Source: Prosapia bicincta
Lineage: Eukaryota; Arthropoda; Insecta; Hemiptera; Cercopidae
Reading direction: 5' to 3'
Assembly: GCA_036971475.1 (NCBI GenBank)
Contig: JBAIZL010000002.1
Span: forward strand, 15,319,868 to 15,383,867
Length of the DNA stretch: 64,000 nt
Positions 26,799 to 38,392 of this stretch are shown here, one piece after another; position 1 is the stretch's first letter, and every line of letters starts with the position of its first letter. Under the pieces are notes generated by a model. That model was not told the DNA's origin. It did no database searches and saw nothing but the letters and a program-made list of their open reading frames with translations. A program made the position numbers and the translations under genes.

Positions 26799-27212
26799 AT
26801 TGATATCGCCATGATCTTCGTACTCGGTCAACAGTTCAAACAACCCTCTAACAACGCTCAATCAATACATTATATTGATAACACAACCAAGTTATACTAC
26901 ATTAGAACTGATAAACATACCAGCAATTGTGATTAAGTGTCTATAGGCCAGACTACAAGAAATATCGGCACCAGATTTAAAGAACATATCTCGTATATTA
27001 AATACCTTTGACCAGTAAAATCAAGTGTAGCTGAACATATAATTGACACAAGCCATAGTTTAAATAATGTTAATTTAGTTTAAAATGTAAATGATATATG
27101 ATTTTTAAATGTTTTTGAAAGTAAGAAACTTCATAAATGTAAGAATAATTTAATGAATTATTAAGATAAAGGGATAAATGGCCTATCCATAATTCAGCTT
27201 TGTATAGTTTAA
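26799..27212 (+). pseudogene. Penelope-like element relic, GIY-YIG endonuclease domain
   Basis: One frame over about 137 codons reads as the C-terminal GIY-YIG endonuclease of a Penelope-like retroelement, broken by at least four in-frame stops. Visible in order: a SNCD stretch (Cys before the second motif), then after a stop VSIGQTTRNIGTRFKEH, which matches the family YIGQT...R...EH block. It is followed by KSSVAEHIIDTSH, matching the conserved A-H...H segment, and near the end FESKKLHKCKNNLMNY, matching the conserved E...NLMN tail. The first GIY-like motif is degraded (KLYYI). Family knowledge: Penelope-like elements carry a reverse transcriptase followed by this endonuclease, which nicks DNA for target-primed insertion. 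No reverse transcriptase is recognisable upstream, so the copy is 5'-truncated or too decayed to see. It is non-functional. Confidence 0.85.
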
Positions 27213-27439
27213 TTGATGACATAATAATATAAGTATAAGGTTTTACAGATTTGTATATTTTTGAGAAAATCGTTTTCGTTTGTTAAATAATGAAACTGTA
27301 TTTGTAATATCTAAGCCCTTCCCCCTTAGGTCTGACGAATGTATGTTGATACGTGATTGGTCGAGATTGTTAGTAGAAGATGGGGGGTGGGGACCTTTTG
27401 CTATATAAGAATGACAAAATTTAATGTTAAAAAGTACTT

Positions 27440-27500
27440 CTGAAGATGATTACCGTGTAATTGAAATTTACATAATAAAATTGTAATAAAGATTTTTGTA
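27440..27500 (+). other. Hammerhead-like core in the Penelope-like 3' region
   Basis: About 230 bp after the endonuclease relic, CTGAAGA is followed by TG, the inverted repeat ATTAC-CGT-GTAAT, then TGAAAT and AATAAA-like signals. The hammerhead core is CUGANGA, stem II, GAAA, and all three parts are present here in order. Penelope-like elements are known to carry hammerhead ribozymes in their terminal (pseudo-LTR) regions, so the position fits. Stems I and III were not convincingly identified, so activity is doubtful. Confidence 0.45.
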
Positions 27501-28790
27501 TTGTGGTTAGTGGGTTGTATTTATGTAGTTGAATAATTAGTCCACAGTGCTCAACAAATTTATTAATAAACATTTATTGTTTTCAGAAAATATTGTTTAA
27601 AGAGTCAGTTAATATGAGTGTGATTTATATTTCCAAGTTGATTAAGTTGGACGTAAATAGTCCTTAGTCAATTAACTTTACCATACGTTAGTTAGAACTA
27701 TTGTTGCAAATGTTAGAAATAAATGAAGTACTAAAAACATTTTTTAAATGAAGATTTCACAAATACACTTCAGACATGCCTTGTACGCCGAATGTATTCA
27801 GCCGTGAGTCATAAAGCTACTTTTACTTCTTCCCATCAGAGTTTATTTTTACTTTCCTTTTTATAACTTTCTAGAGATAAAGAGATTCTTTTGAAATTAA
27901 AACTTTTCAAGTTTCGTTACATAGCTTTCATAATCTGGGCGCAAATTGTGATATAAATACAATATCATAATAGTTGAATCGAAATAAAAAAACAGCTTGT
28001 AACAAATTGAGCTTTAAATGTAAAGAGATTTTGATGCAGGTAAGGACAGATATTTACTCTTTTTCTAAAAATATAGTGCATTCATTTCAGAATAAATTCA
28101 AACCATTGTGAGAAAACAGTTTCACACATTATTGGGCGTGAACAGGTCACAATAAACTAGGAGACCTTCATATCGCTGAACTGTTGGAGATATATTAGTT
28201 TTGCCTCACACTAAGGTCATATAACTGGAACTTTTAACACGAATTGGTCGATAACAGTTAAGCACTGGAATACATAGGTCGATGCTTGCCGGTAATATTT
28301 AAAACTTTTCGAACGACCGTAACAGTGATTGTCCTTGCGTAGGGGGGGGGGGGGATTGAGTACGTCGTTTAACATGAACCAAACTCTATATGGAGCCAAA
28401 ACCTGAATTTTAGAATTGACCGCGAGGAACATTTACACTGTACTATTAAACAACCACAGAGCTCATCGCGTATAAGGCAGAAATGAATCATAGAAATTCC
28501 ATCATGGGATTATGAACAACGTTCGTAGAACGTCCTGGTATAGATTCTCGGAAACGCGTTAAATAAAGATAACACAAAGCTAGGAATTACAGATAACGGT
28601 GAGATTAAATATATCTTTAATTTGAGACAGTTCCATGATTGGTACCGTACGTTTTTGTACAATACTTTGTACGGGGTTGACGGATATTTATATTGATTTA
28701 ACTTGTATTTTTATTTGGGTTGAATTTTAATTTACTGAAATTAAATTCCAATAAATAAAGCAAACTATAGTTTATAAGCCTACCACTGAT
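27501..28790. other. AT-rich unique sequence with a 13-base G run
   Basis: No gene is supported. A run of 13 G residues at 28,342-28,354 sits in otherwise AT-rich DNA and interrupts any frame through it. Such runs are often sequencing or assembly weak points. Confidence 0.5.
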
Positions 28791-28895
28791 GGAGTTTCCA
28801 AGGCCAGTGGCATGGTGCCCTGACGGAATTTCTAAATAAAAATAGGTGTATGTGAAAACCAGGGACCCTAATAATGTCCTTGTAAAATTTCAGGT
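28791..28895 (+). repeat. Dispersed repeat, copy 1 (GCCCTGACGGAATTTCTAA family)
   Basis: Shares TTCCAAGGC-AGTGG, TGGTGCCCTGACGGAATTT and later AGGGACCCTAA-AATGT blocks with 29,957-30,061, in the same order and spacing. It lacks the LINE-like 3' tail of the second copy. Probably the 3' portion of a non-LTR retrotransposon or a SINE derived from one. Confidence 0.7.
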
Positions 28896-29633
28896 ATTTA
28901 TTTCTTGTTCCCACGTGTTCGATAGGGGAAAATGTACCGGGCGACGCAGAAAGTCATCTGGGGTACGAAACATATAATGCAAATTGTCGCTCAGGAAAAT
29001 AAATACATTTTTATTACATTAAATTTGGGTAAAACATTCATTGCGGAGTAATAAGAAGTACTACGTACGCTTATCATCAGCCTGCCGCACTACGTATACA
29101 TATATTTTGTATATGCCTATAAAGTATCGATAGATTTGGTTGTAATTTTATACAATAATACCTATAATAAAATATACCTGTGGAGTGTCCAGTCAGGATA
29201 TTTGGTTGTAATTTTACATAATATTACCTAATTAAGCGTCTACTTCAGCGGAGTAATACATCGTCACGTGTTCTCTATTCTAGCCTTACATGTGTAGGTT
29301 TGGTTAAACGTATAAAATTACAACCAATTCACAACATAGGTATAAAAAATTAACCTTCCGTGGCAATAACATTCAATAATTGTCAATATATCTTCAGGAC
29401 ATGTTTTTGATTCATTTTATATGCACTATATTGGGGGTGGGCAATGTGAATTCTTACCAGCGCTATAAGCAACACGTTTGGGGGGGGGACACATTTTTCC
29501 AAAACTATAAACTTTGGGTGTCAGCGAGAATTTTCATAATTGTTTTCGTATCTCTGGTGGTTTTCTTTGTTGTCCGGTATAATGTTTTCGCTAAAATCGA
29601 ACACCTGGGAACGGGAAATAATTACCAGAATTC
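28896..29633. other. AT-rich sequence with a repeated TTGGTTGTAATTTTA block
   Basis: No gene is supported. TTTGGTTGTAATTTTA occurs twice in direct orientation (about 29,136 and 29,200) and once inverted (about 29,310), with ATACCTAT-like flanks, suggesting a small decayed repeat. A 9-base G run is at 29,480-29,488. The stretch 29,380-29,652 is open but has no family similarity and runs into the LINE-like tail, so it is not called as a gene. Confidence 0.45.
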
Positions 29634-29715
29634 ATCTCAATGGGTCCAGTAGTTTTTACGTGATTAGGTAATACAGACACTGACAGATATTATTTGATTT
29701 TTATATTATATTATA
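29634..29715 (+). mobile_element. LINE-like 3' tail fragment
   Basis: CTCAATGGGTCCAGTAGTTT is followed by ACGTGATTAGGTAATACAGACAC and a TTTTTATATTATATTATA end. Wording of this kind (a 'gg(t)ccagtagttt' block, a short run of CA-rich repeats, then a T/A-rich end) is the usual 3' end of some invertebrate LINEs (RTE-like and relatives). The same block recurs at 30,061-30,165. Confidence 0.55.
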
Positions 29716-29956
29716 CATTAGTTCCCAGTAAATATATCAAACTATAAGCTTTCTAATTATTTTCTTGAAAACCAAGGGAAGGAAAAAGATTTGCTTGTAA
29801 CATAACATTTGTATAGTAAACTAACCTAGAACGATGAATTACAATCAATTACTATCAGCTGTTTAAATGTGATTATAAGTGACTTTAACTGGGGGATTCT
29901 CAGCTGATTAAGTCAAGTTGAGTAATTAATGGAGTATAGGAAATTGAGTGTTAAGG

Positions 29957-30165
29957 GGGTTTTCAAGGCAAGTGGGGCGGTGCCCTGACGGAATTTCTAA
30001 GTACAGAAATGCATGGTGTGTTAAACAGGAACCCTAAGAATATCTATGTAAAATGTCAGCTCAATGGGTAAAGTATTTTTTACGTGATTGAGTAACACAC
30101 ACACAAGCAGACACACACACACACGCAGTTAGACACAATTAGATTTTTATATGTTAGTATAGATT
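29957..30165 (+). mobile_element. Dispersed repeat, copy 2, with LINE-like 3' tail
   Basis: The first half (to about 30,061) matches 28,791-28,895. The second half (GTCAGCTCAATGGGTAAAGT, then TTTTTACGTGATTGAGTAACACACACA, then a TTTTTATATGTTAGTATAGAT end) matches 29,634-29,715. This copy therefore joins the two partial copies and shows that they are parts of one element. The terminal TTAGTATAGAT resembles the 3' ends of RTE-like LINEs in arthropods. No reverse transcriptase is visible nearby. Confidence 0.6.
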
Positions 30166-32239
30166 AACCCTTTTATGTATCTAAGCTGTCACATGTAGCC
30201 TACATATATATGGAAAAGAATATCTGGTCTTAAGAGCGAAGAAAAATAATTATGTAAATTATGTTTCATAATAAGCTAGGATTAAAAATCACTTCCGGAA
30301 ATCATTCTAGTCATGCAACACGTCATTCATTAAGGAAGTGCTAGCCGACAATTTTATTCCAATATATTACTGTATACATTCAATAACAACAAATTGTTAC
30401 CCCTCCTTTCCTGTGTATCCGGAGTAAAATCTCTAGTACCAAGACTAGCCATATAGAAAAAGCCCGTTCCACCCTCAGTAGCGTAAGCACCGCCTGCGTG
30501 GTACGCACTCCTCAACACTTGCAAGACACGGCTTTATGTTTTCCAGAACAAACCTAAGACGATTACAATCAGACGAATCATGGGGAATCCCCCATGGACT
30601 GCCTTCACTAACAACAGGTACTGTCTGGCCTATTTAACTAACGGACCTGGCCTTGAAAGATCGCAATAGACGAGGCGGGCGATGGAGGGCTGAGTTGAGT
30701 CAGTATAAATACTTTCCTACAAACATGATAAGGACTGTCGAAACACTTACATGCATGAGACAGTCGATATTAGATAAATTCGGTGTTAAAATAGCATCAG
30801 TATGTAATAACAAACAATCTTGGTATATGTGTAGATATATAGGATGCAATGGCCGTTGATGTATAGAACATTCTGTAAATGTAATATGTTTTCAGAAGTG
30901 GTAGTACAAGAGAAAGGTCGTGCGATCTCTCAAGGTCAAGTGTACGATCCCGAAAGTACACTGTTTGCGTCTTCAAACTAACTCAAACCCTCGCAGCAGT
31001 AAGCCCAATCTATCGACATCCGAAACCACCCTTATGATACAGAATAGAGGTTTTTTTACAATAAGAACCCCATAATAACTTCTAAGAATCAATTCCATTA
31101 AATCCAAGCCAACCCATAGACAGTTCACATGCAGCCAACCTGACCACAATAAAGTCATCTCTACATCTCAAAATGTTCCCGAGCAGATTCATTAAGGCAA
31201 ACACAAGACGTTACTTAGATTTTTAAAAAAATATCTTAGTCAAAGCCGTGCCAAATCAATGCTTCAAGGATCGTTTCTGTAATTTTTGTCCATTATCCAT
31301 TAAAGGATCATCCCCCTTATCTGCTATGTTTTAAGGACTTGCAAAAAACATGGGTAGCAGTAGGTGACACTAAATCTGTAGTCTTCTGCACCCTTAACCC
31401 ATCTGCCCAACGGTCGCTCTCCTGCAATACTTTTCCATATAGCATTAGAAACAATCGTCAGATTTCTAGGCATGTTGCTTGACAACAAGCCCCGACTTCG
31501 TGGTCTCTCCGGCAAGGTTGGAGTCGCAGGATTCACGACACTAGCCTGTGTAATAACGTCTCTGACAATGTACACGATAACCAGCGCCAGCCTGGTGCTT
31601 AATCCTCAACATCTTCTTGATGACAAGAGCTGTACTATTTTCATACATCACTGAGCAACATTTCTAACTGCCCGAGGTTCATTTGAGAGTGGAGTCAATC
31701 TACACGCTTGAGGCTATCATCCTTACTCCAGCCTTTACCATCCAACCAAGTCTCTGCCAATGCGCGCTATTGTAACGTACGCAAAACCAATTACGTGACA
31801 CACAAAAACCCCTGTAACTAGTTGGTGTACTACACGTGATCAATAATAAAATTTAATAGTTATTTCTCAATATAATCAAGTTAAATACAAATTATTTACC
31901 AATACAATCAAGAAAAGGAACATCAGTATTATAAACAGAAATAGCATTTATATCGAAGCATTACATCGTTCCGACCAACCGTTAAACACTTAAAGCTTAG
32001 GAAATACAACATATCTTTTGCACAATAGGAATAAAGCATGTACTATTTTAGAGTAATTAGAACAGTTTTTAGGAGGTACATAACCGTTAGAACACCGACA
32101 GTTAGTTAACCGATTATCCGCTAGGCGTGAATAACAGAAGAAGTGGTATTTTGTTCTGGAAACTAGAGTGGCCAGCATGATTTACCTCTATATAATATAA
32201 TTACAACTTATGCATCAGCTACTCAACAATGATTTCAAT
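30166..32239. other. Mixed-composition sequence, no gene supported
   Basis: The part from about 30,400 to 31,760 is less AT-rich than its surroundings. Open stretches occur on both strands (for example 31,324-31,575 minus, with a WKSIAGERPLGRW segment that vaguely recalls the RPLGR-type end of LINE reverse transcriptases), but no full domain, start, splice signals or second motif support a call. It may be an old transposon too decayed to classify. Confidence 0.4.
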
Positions 32240-32575
32240 TTCCAAGGAAATGGTAGTCCTGATATTCGAAGAGAATGATGTCCGACAGTATATTAACAAA
32301 CAGTTGCCCCTGTGTTAGATAGGACGCGCGTCTCAAACAGGCCAATACATTATGCTGAGGTCACCAAGACACCACAGCTCACGCACCACTTTTCCCTCTG
32401 GAGTTACGTGGAAGCTAAGTTGTTTGTCCCTCGAGATACTGCTGAACTAGGAGACATTATCGTCCATACAACCAACTCTGCCGAAGGTGGCACGTTGCAT
32501 CAAGTTTGGTGCAAAGACTTTCGTGTTGATGCTTGCCGTACAGTCAGAGCAGCACATATAGAACAATTATACGTC
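32240..32575 (+). pseudogene. Mariner/IS630-type DDE transposase relic (C-terminal part)
   Basis: Three blocks in family order survive with frame changes. At 32,240-32,269 the frame reads FQGNGSPDI, corresponding to the family FQQDGAPPH block, with the catalytic Asp replaced by Asn. At 32,277-32,330, in another frame, VRQYINKQLP is followed by a stop and IGRAS, matching the V..YLN..LP..WIGR block with Trp changed to TAG. From about 32,345 in the first frame, TPQLTHHFSLWSYVEAKLFV matches SPDLTPLDFFLWGYVK..VFV, with the third catalytic acidic residue missing. Then VHTTNSAEGGTLHQVW and RVDACRTVRAAHIEQL match the C-terminal ...L.RVW...RLDVCR...GAHIEHL end. Two frameshifts, one stop and two lost catalytic residues make it dead. 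Terminal inverted repeats were not found. Confidence 0.85.
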
Positions 32576-33500
32576 AGATACACTGGAATGACTTGTTTCA
32601 TAATAATTAGTGAAATATATTTTTATTTATTAGTATATGTACCTTCTAAGATTATTACTAAAATCTCGGTAGATTCCCTAATCTGTGCAAATATGGAAAC
32701 TTCTATACCCAACCGTCAGTGTCCTATCCTATAATACAAGTTTTTAATACACACTCCTAACCCGTTCTACATAATGTTTATAGTACTGTCATATTGTTGC
32801 TACTACAAGCGTATTGACACGAGTACAAAAAACTACCTCTAAATTAATTACTTTGTTAGTTTTGTCCCAAGATATTTGTTTTGTTCATAATAAAGTATAT
32901 TGTAACGGAGAGAATATTAAATTATTAAAGAATTAAAATATTCCAGCCCTAATAGACTCAGAGAGAGTTTAAACTCCCCTTGGGCCAGGCCTCCCCCATC
33001 CCCGACCCAGTTCACGGAAGCACAATTAATAGAATGTTTCATTACCGTATACTTTTAAACTTTCGAGAGAAAATATACTCCCCTAACTGGCTACATAATA
33101 ATATAATCACCACATTAGTTCAGTTTATAGTGACAAGAATTATAACTATATATGTTGAAAAAACAGATAAGCCTTGTTTGTTGTGTAGAACTACAACGCA
33201 ACGAGCGTGAAGAGAACTCCCAGGTGGAATCAAACTTGTGTAACACACGTCGTCATGGAAACACAAGCAAGCTTATTAATCTGGGATTTAGGGATGAGAG
33301 ATCTCCTGAGAGTTTGACCCTTAACCTTCAGCTACCTTCCTACCCCATTTATTATTTATTATAATGCTTCATTTTTCTGTGGTTACGTTAGAAGTGCAGA
33401 TAAAATATATAATTGGTAATACTTGATCGGAGAACGTTTTCAAAGCGTGCGGGAACAGCGTAGTTGCACAAGTAACACGTTTGTACTTATCATGTTATTG
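32576..33500. other. AT-rich sequence, no gene seen
   Basis: Nothing beyond short chance frames is seen. Confidence 0.55.
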
Positions 33501-33571
33501 CTCGCACGCGGTCGCACGCGGACGCACGCACACGCACGCATACGCACGCGGACGCACGCAGACGCATGCGT
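33501..33571. repeat. GC-rich GCACGCA/GCACGCG minisatellite
   Basis: Short repeats of CGCACGCGGA, CGCACGCACA and CGCACGCATA type. The alternating purine-pyrimidine CpG/CA content could favour Z-DNA. It stands out sharply from the AT-rich flanks. Confidence 0.9.
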
Positions 33572-34161
33572 GACCATATATTTGTTCTCAATAAGAAAAC
33601 TAAGGGAAAAAGAAAGAATAAAACCAAAATAAATGAGAATGTGAAAATGATGAAGTTTGTTCTACAGACTCTGCACAACTTTAACGCTACGATGGCTTTT
33701 ATTTAATAGTCAAGTTATCCTTTTAATGTTAGGATAGATCCGTAGATAATAAAAACATAATAAACATAAACATTAACGGATGCTCTGTAAACAAGTCGTA
33801 CTGATAATAGATTGAAGTAGTATTACAACTCAAAAAGGGTAGACATTAAACATACATATTAAATAAAAATGCCTCAACAGTTTGTGCTGCATAGGGCTTG
33901 GAGAAAAATGCGGAAAATGTGGAGATAATGTTGAGTATCTCCACCAGACTATACAAAATATAAATAAAAAACATGCTTTATTAGCTAGAATACAGAGTGC
34001 GAGAACAATTCCTTTTCCAGTGAAAGAATAATTCACTATTTACATTTCATTTGGTGATGGAACACATGCCTCAAGATAAAGTTGACCGAATGCATAACTC
34101 GAAAGACCAGTGATTGTGTTGACTGCAAACTAATCAACACAAGGTAAATGAAGTATATATA
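33572..34161. other. AT-rich unique sequence, no gene seen
   Basis: Nothing recognisable. Confidence 0.55.
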
Positions 34162-34205
34162 TGTGTATGTATACATACATACACACTTACTTATATATAA
34201 ATATA

Positions 34206-34259
<54 letters not shown>

Positions 34260-34285
34260 AGTGTGTATGTATGTATACATACATA
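34162..34285. repeat. Symmetric (AT)n microsatellite with 29-bp inverted arms
   Basis: Arms at 34,162-34,190 and 34,257-34,285 (TGTATACATACATAC...CTTAC and its reverse complement) flank an AT-only core. The whole can extrude as a hairpin. Confidence 0.9.
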
Positions 34286-34407
34286 TATTTATGAAGTTAT
34301 TATATTACTATTGTAAGTAATTTTATCCACCATTAAGTGCAATGATTTTTCCTTGTGTGATGAGGCACCTTTCGGTCACTTGACCATTGTCGAATCACAG
34401 TGATATA

Positions 34408-36000
34408 AACTACGTTTATATTTACTCTAAAATATACTGTTTACAGTGCTACCAACTGCGAACATTTATTTTGCCCCCATTATCTCTTGCTCCTGACTAA
34501 TATTCAAGAACTACGATTATATTTACTCTAAGATATACTGTTTTCAGTGCTACCAACTGCGAACATTTGTTTTGCCCCCATTATCTCTTGCTCCTGACTA
34601 ATATTCAAGTACTACGATTATATTTACTCTAAGATATACTGTTTACAGTGCTACCAACTGCGAACATTTGTTTTGCCCCCATTATCTCTTGCTCCTGACT
34701 AATATTCAAGTACTACGATTATATTTACTCTAAGATATACTGTTTACAGAGCTACCAACTGCGAACATTTGTTTTGCCCCACTTATCTCTTGCTCCTGAC
34801 TAATATTCAATAACTACGTTTATATTTACTCTAAGATATACTGTTTTCAGTGCTACTAACTGCGAACATTTGTTTTGCCCCACTTATCTCTTGCTCCTGA
34901 CTAATATTCAAGAACTACGTTTATATTTACTCTAAGATATACTGTTTACAGTGTTACCAACTGCGAACATTTGTTTTGCCCCCATTATCTCTTGCTCCTG
35001 ACTAATATTCAAGAACTACGATTATATTTACTCTAAGATATACTGTTTACAGTGCTACCAACTGCGAACATTTGTTTTGCCCCCATTATCTCTTGCTCCT
35101 GACTAATACTCAAGAACTACGATTATATTTACTCTAAGATATACTGTTTACAGTGCTACCAACTGCGAACATTTGTTTTGCCCCCATTATCTCTTGCTTC
35201 TGACTAATATTCAAGAACTACGATTATATTTACTCTAAGATATACTGTTTACAGTGCTACCAACTACGAACATTTGTTTTGCCCCCATGATCTCTTGCTC
35301 CTGACGAATATTCAAGAACTACGTTTATATTTACTCTAAGATATACTGTTTACAGTGCTACCAACTGCGAACATTTGTTTTGCCCCCATTATCTCTTGCT
35401 CCTGACTAATATTCAAGAACTACGATTATATTTACTCTAAGATATACTGTTTACAGTGCTACCAACTGCGAACATTGGTTTTGCCCCCATTATCTCTTGC
35501 TCCTGACGAATATTCAAGAACTTCGTTTATATTTACTCTACGATATACTGTTTACATTGCTACCAACTGCAAACATTTGTTTTGCCCCCATTATCTCTTG
35601 CTCCTGACTAATATTCAAGAACTACGATTATATTTACTCTAAGATATACTGTTTACAGTGGTACCAACTGCAAACATTTGCTTTGCCCCCATTATCTCTT
35701 GCTCCTGACGAATATTCAAGAAGTACGTTTATATTTACTCTAAGATATACTGTTTACAGTGCTACCAACTGCGAACATTTGTTTTGCCCCCATTATCTCT
35801 TGCTCCTGACGAATATTCAAGAACTACGTTTATATTTACTCTAAGATATACTGTTTACAGTGCTACCAACTGCGAACATTTGTTTTGCCCCCATTATCTC
35901 TTGCTCCTGACGAATATTCAAGAACTACGTTTATATTTACTCTAAGATATACTGTTTACAGTGCTACCAACTGCGAACATTTGTTTTGCCCCCATTATCT
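34408..36000 (+). repeat. 101-bp satellite array, about 15.8 copies
   Basis: The 101-bp unit is fixed by TATTCAAG/A marks at 34,501, 34,602, 34,703 and 34,804. Landmarks are TTTATATTTACTCTAAGATA, TACTGTTTACAGTGCTACCA, ACTGCGAACATTTGTTTTGC, CCCCATTATCTCTTGCTCC and TGACTAATATTCAAGAACTA. Two main subtypes differ at GACTAATA/GACGAATA and TACGATTA/TACGTTTA. In the right half, GACGAATA comes with TACGTTTA. Stops in every frame rule out coding. The array ends sharply at TTATCT (36,000). It shows no similarity to the other satellites here. Confidence 0.97.
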
Positions 36001-36248
36001 TTAGATTGGAGTTGGGAATATGGCGTAGAGGAGGGATTTAACTAACGACATTGCCCCTATAAAATGCTGATGTCATCTTTTCCAAGTAAAATACCTAATA
36101 TATCGTGAAATTATTCTCCAGTTATGGTTAAAATGTCTTCCTTAACCCAATTGCGTTATATTCGATATCTTGTTATAGCTTCATTTGCTTTCAAGCATAC
36201 AATTTCAGAATCGGAAAGTGTTAAATTATTTTTCGCAAACGTCATTTA
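36001..36248. other. Unique sequence right of the 101-bp array
   Basis: A GC-richer 60-bp segment follows the array end and then becomes AT-rich. No gene is seen. Confidence 0.5.
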
Positions 36249-36680
36249 TTTTTTTCAATTCCTTCTATTACTTCACACCACCCCTTTATATATCATGTTC
36301 CAATTTTCAATCGTTAAAAAATACTTTATATCTATCCACTCAAGTACAAATATATTGTTTTAAAGCTGTGGAAGACACTTGATCTTAGTACAGTTTCTTC
36401 AAATATTATTATTTTATTTTATATTGGAGAAAACGTTTCGCAAAGGGGGCAAAATATGTAATATAGTTATTTCGTCCAATTTGGCTTAAAATAAGTGATC
36501 ACATATAATTTTATAAAACAGCTGATTTTATGTGATATCTATTGTTTGAAGTCATAGGTTATGTTACTTTACTTATATAATGAGTATTTATTAAAAATCG
36601 ACCAAAATAAAAATTATCACCTAAGTGGGAATTGATTTTGAAATACGTTCGTTTGTGTTACTTGTCTAGGAATAAAGCTT
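36249..36680 (+). repeat. Dispersed repeat family CAGCTG, copy A
   Basis: Aligns by eye over several hundred bases with 42,214-42,716 and, inverted, with 53,185-53,637. Shared ordered blocks are TTTTCAATCG/ATCAT, TCCACTCAAGTACAAATA, GAGAAAACGTTTCGCAAAGG, TTATTTCGTCCAATTTGGCT, AAAATAAGTGATCACAT, ACAGCTGATTTTAT and GTTATG-TACTTTA-TTATAT. No coding capacity is visible. Probably an old transposon or non-autonomous element. Confidence 0.75.
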
Positions 36681-37937
36681 AAAGAAAAATGGTATTTTTT
36701 ACTTAAACTAATGCTTGAAACTGGGTTGAATATATTACTTATATTACAAGCGGAATAAAACCACAAAAACACAACTGTTTAAAAATATAAACTTTTTAGT
36801 ATATTTCAAACAAAATAATTGATCCTATGCATTAAGATCTCTTAACGAAATCTAAAACAAAAAAAAATTCGTAGAATATATAAAAATAATTAATTGTTTC
36901 AATTCTACAGGGATTAAAACCCCATTAAACCTCTTTGGGCATCTAAAATTCAATAAAATTATTATTCTATAATAATTATTTAAAATTTTAAATAGGACAC
37001 TAACATCAAAATATGACTACAGTAACTAGATAAAACTTATAGGCTTATAGTCATAAAAATGATAATAAAAACATAAAGTGAACATATTTCAGTGTTAAAC
37101 ACAATAAAAACGCATTGCACATAATTTTAAAAAAACCCTAAACTCACTAAAAAAATAAAACGGTAAAACGGTATCCATTACGAAGTATGGATAACACAAG
37201 CCTACGGTTACTGACCTGGCCCACCTAAGCTATCTCTAGAAATAATTAAGTGGGTTTCACTTTAACTTTGCTTTATTTACATTATTGTTGTACTATACGA
37301 GATGTCTGAAGATATCATTAGGTTAAGGAAAAGTTTTTTTTCTAGAGTAGCGTTAAAAGCATCCTGACCTTAAAAATTCTTACAAGACGTTAGTGAGACT
37401 TATTCTCCAGAAACGTTCCACTTAAGTTATAAGCTAGCATAATACGATTTACTGTAGATACACAGTAAAACCGTTGGCTCTGTTCTGAATACAGATAGCA
37501 TTTCATCTTGCTTAGACGCCAAATTAAATTATCCAAGCCAAGGGTGTTTGCCCCTTTCATTCGGCTGTATAAGCCATTAGCAGTGTACACAAGGGCTGTT
37601 TGCGCTGTCGTATATATTCAGCGTGAGGGCGAACCGAGTTTTTCCACTTAATATACTAAAAGTACCCTTCGTGTGTGCTTCACAAACACTGAGCAATTGT
37701 TTATTTTATATTTCATATAAGTGACCGTATTTGACATAATAATTAAAGCCAAAATAAGTAGAACTATAACCTAGAATGTCACGAATATCTACGGTAAAGC
37801 TTCAATAACAACCACAATATATGATAGGTCTACTACCGAACGGTAAGAGATTGGAGCCCGGATGATCATCAACGGGATGTTACGTCCCAGTGGATAGAAC
37901 ATTGATAACAACATACTTGTTCAAATTGATTCATTAT
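36681..37937. other. AT-rich sequence, no gene seen
   Basis: Nothing coding is supported. A more complex patch at 37,800-37,915 lies directly left of the foldback cluster. Confidence 0.5.
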
Positions 37938-37988
37938 AAACACAATAAATATACACAATTCACAAATATACAACTCTAATTTCATACG

Positions 37989-38017
37989 CGTTTCGATGAA
38001 TTATGTCATCATCATCC
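37989..38017 (-). other. Hammerhead-like core, left arm of foldback 1
   Basis: On the minus strand, GATGATGATGA is followed by ATGA-CATAAT-TCAT pairing and then CGAAACGCG. The first C of CUGANGA is changed to G, so this copy should be dead even if the parent was a ribozyme. Confidence 0.4.
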
Positions 38018-38348
38018 GTGATGGTTCTGCCAACGTTTAACTTCAACTGAAATGTTAGTTTTAGGTAAAGTTATATAAGTTGCTTGATGTAATCATCTTG
38101 AGTTCTCTGATTAAACTAATTTTAACAATACTTAACGAAGTGAATACGTAGTTTCTTACTTTCTGACGCGTTTCAAAACATTCGTTCCTTTTACGAAGCT
38201 AACGAGGCTCCTCAGTACGTTAGAGGGTTAGCTTCGTAAAAATAACCAATGTTTTGAAACGAGTCAGCAAGTAAGCAATTACGTATTAACTTAGTTAAGT
38301 ATTTTTAAAATTAGTTTAAAGTTATATATTTGTACTGTAGTAGCATCA

Positions 38349-38392
38349 CTGATGATAATGATGGTATACTGACGCAAGTCATCGAAATGCGT
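38349..38392 (+). other. Hammerhead-like core, right arm of foldback 1
   Basis: CTGATGA, then ATAATGAT...GTCAT (possible stem II), then CGAAATGCGTATA. The AT...AT around GCGT could form the short stem III seen in Penelope-like hammerheads, but stem I pairing is not evident. Confidence 0.4.

Noticed and set aside
29380..29652. 90-codon open stretch
   Set aside because: Runs into the LINE-like 3' tail, has no family similarity and contains a G-run-encoded stretch.
31324..31575. Minus-strand frame with a WKSIAGERPLGRW segment
   Set aside because: Resembles a LINE reverse-transcriptase tail only over a few residues. No second motif, so it was not called.
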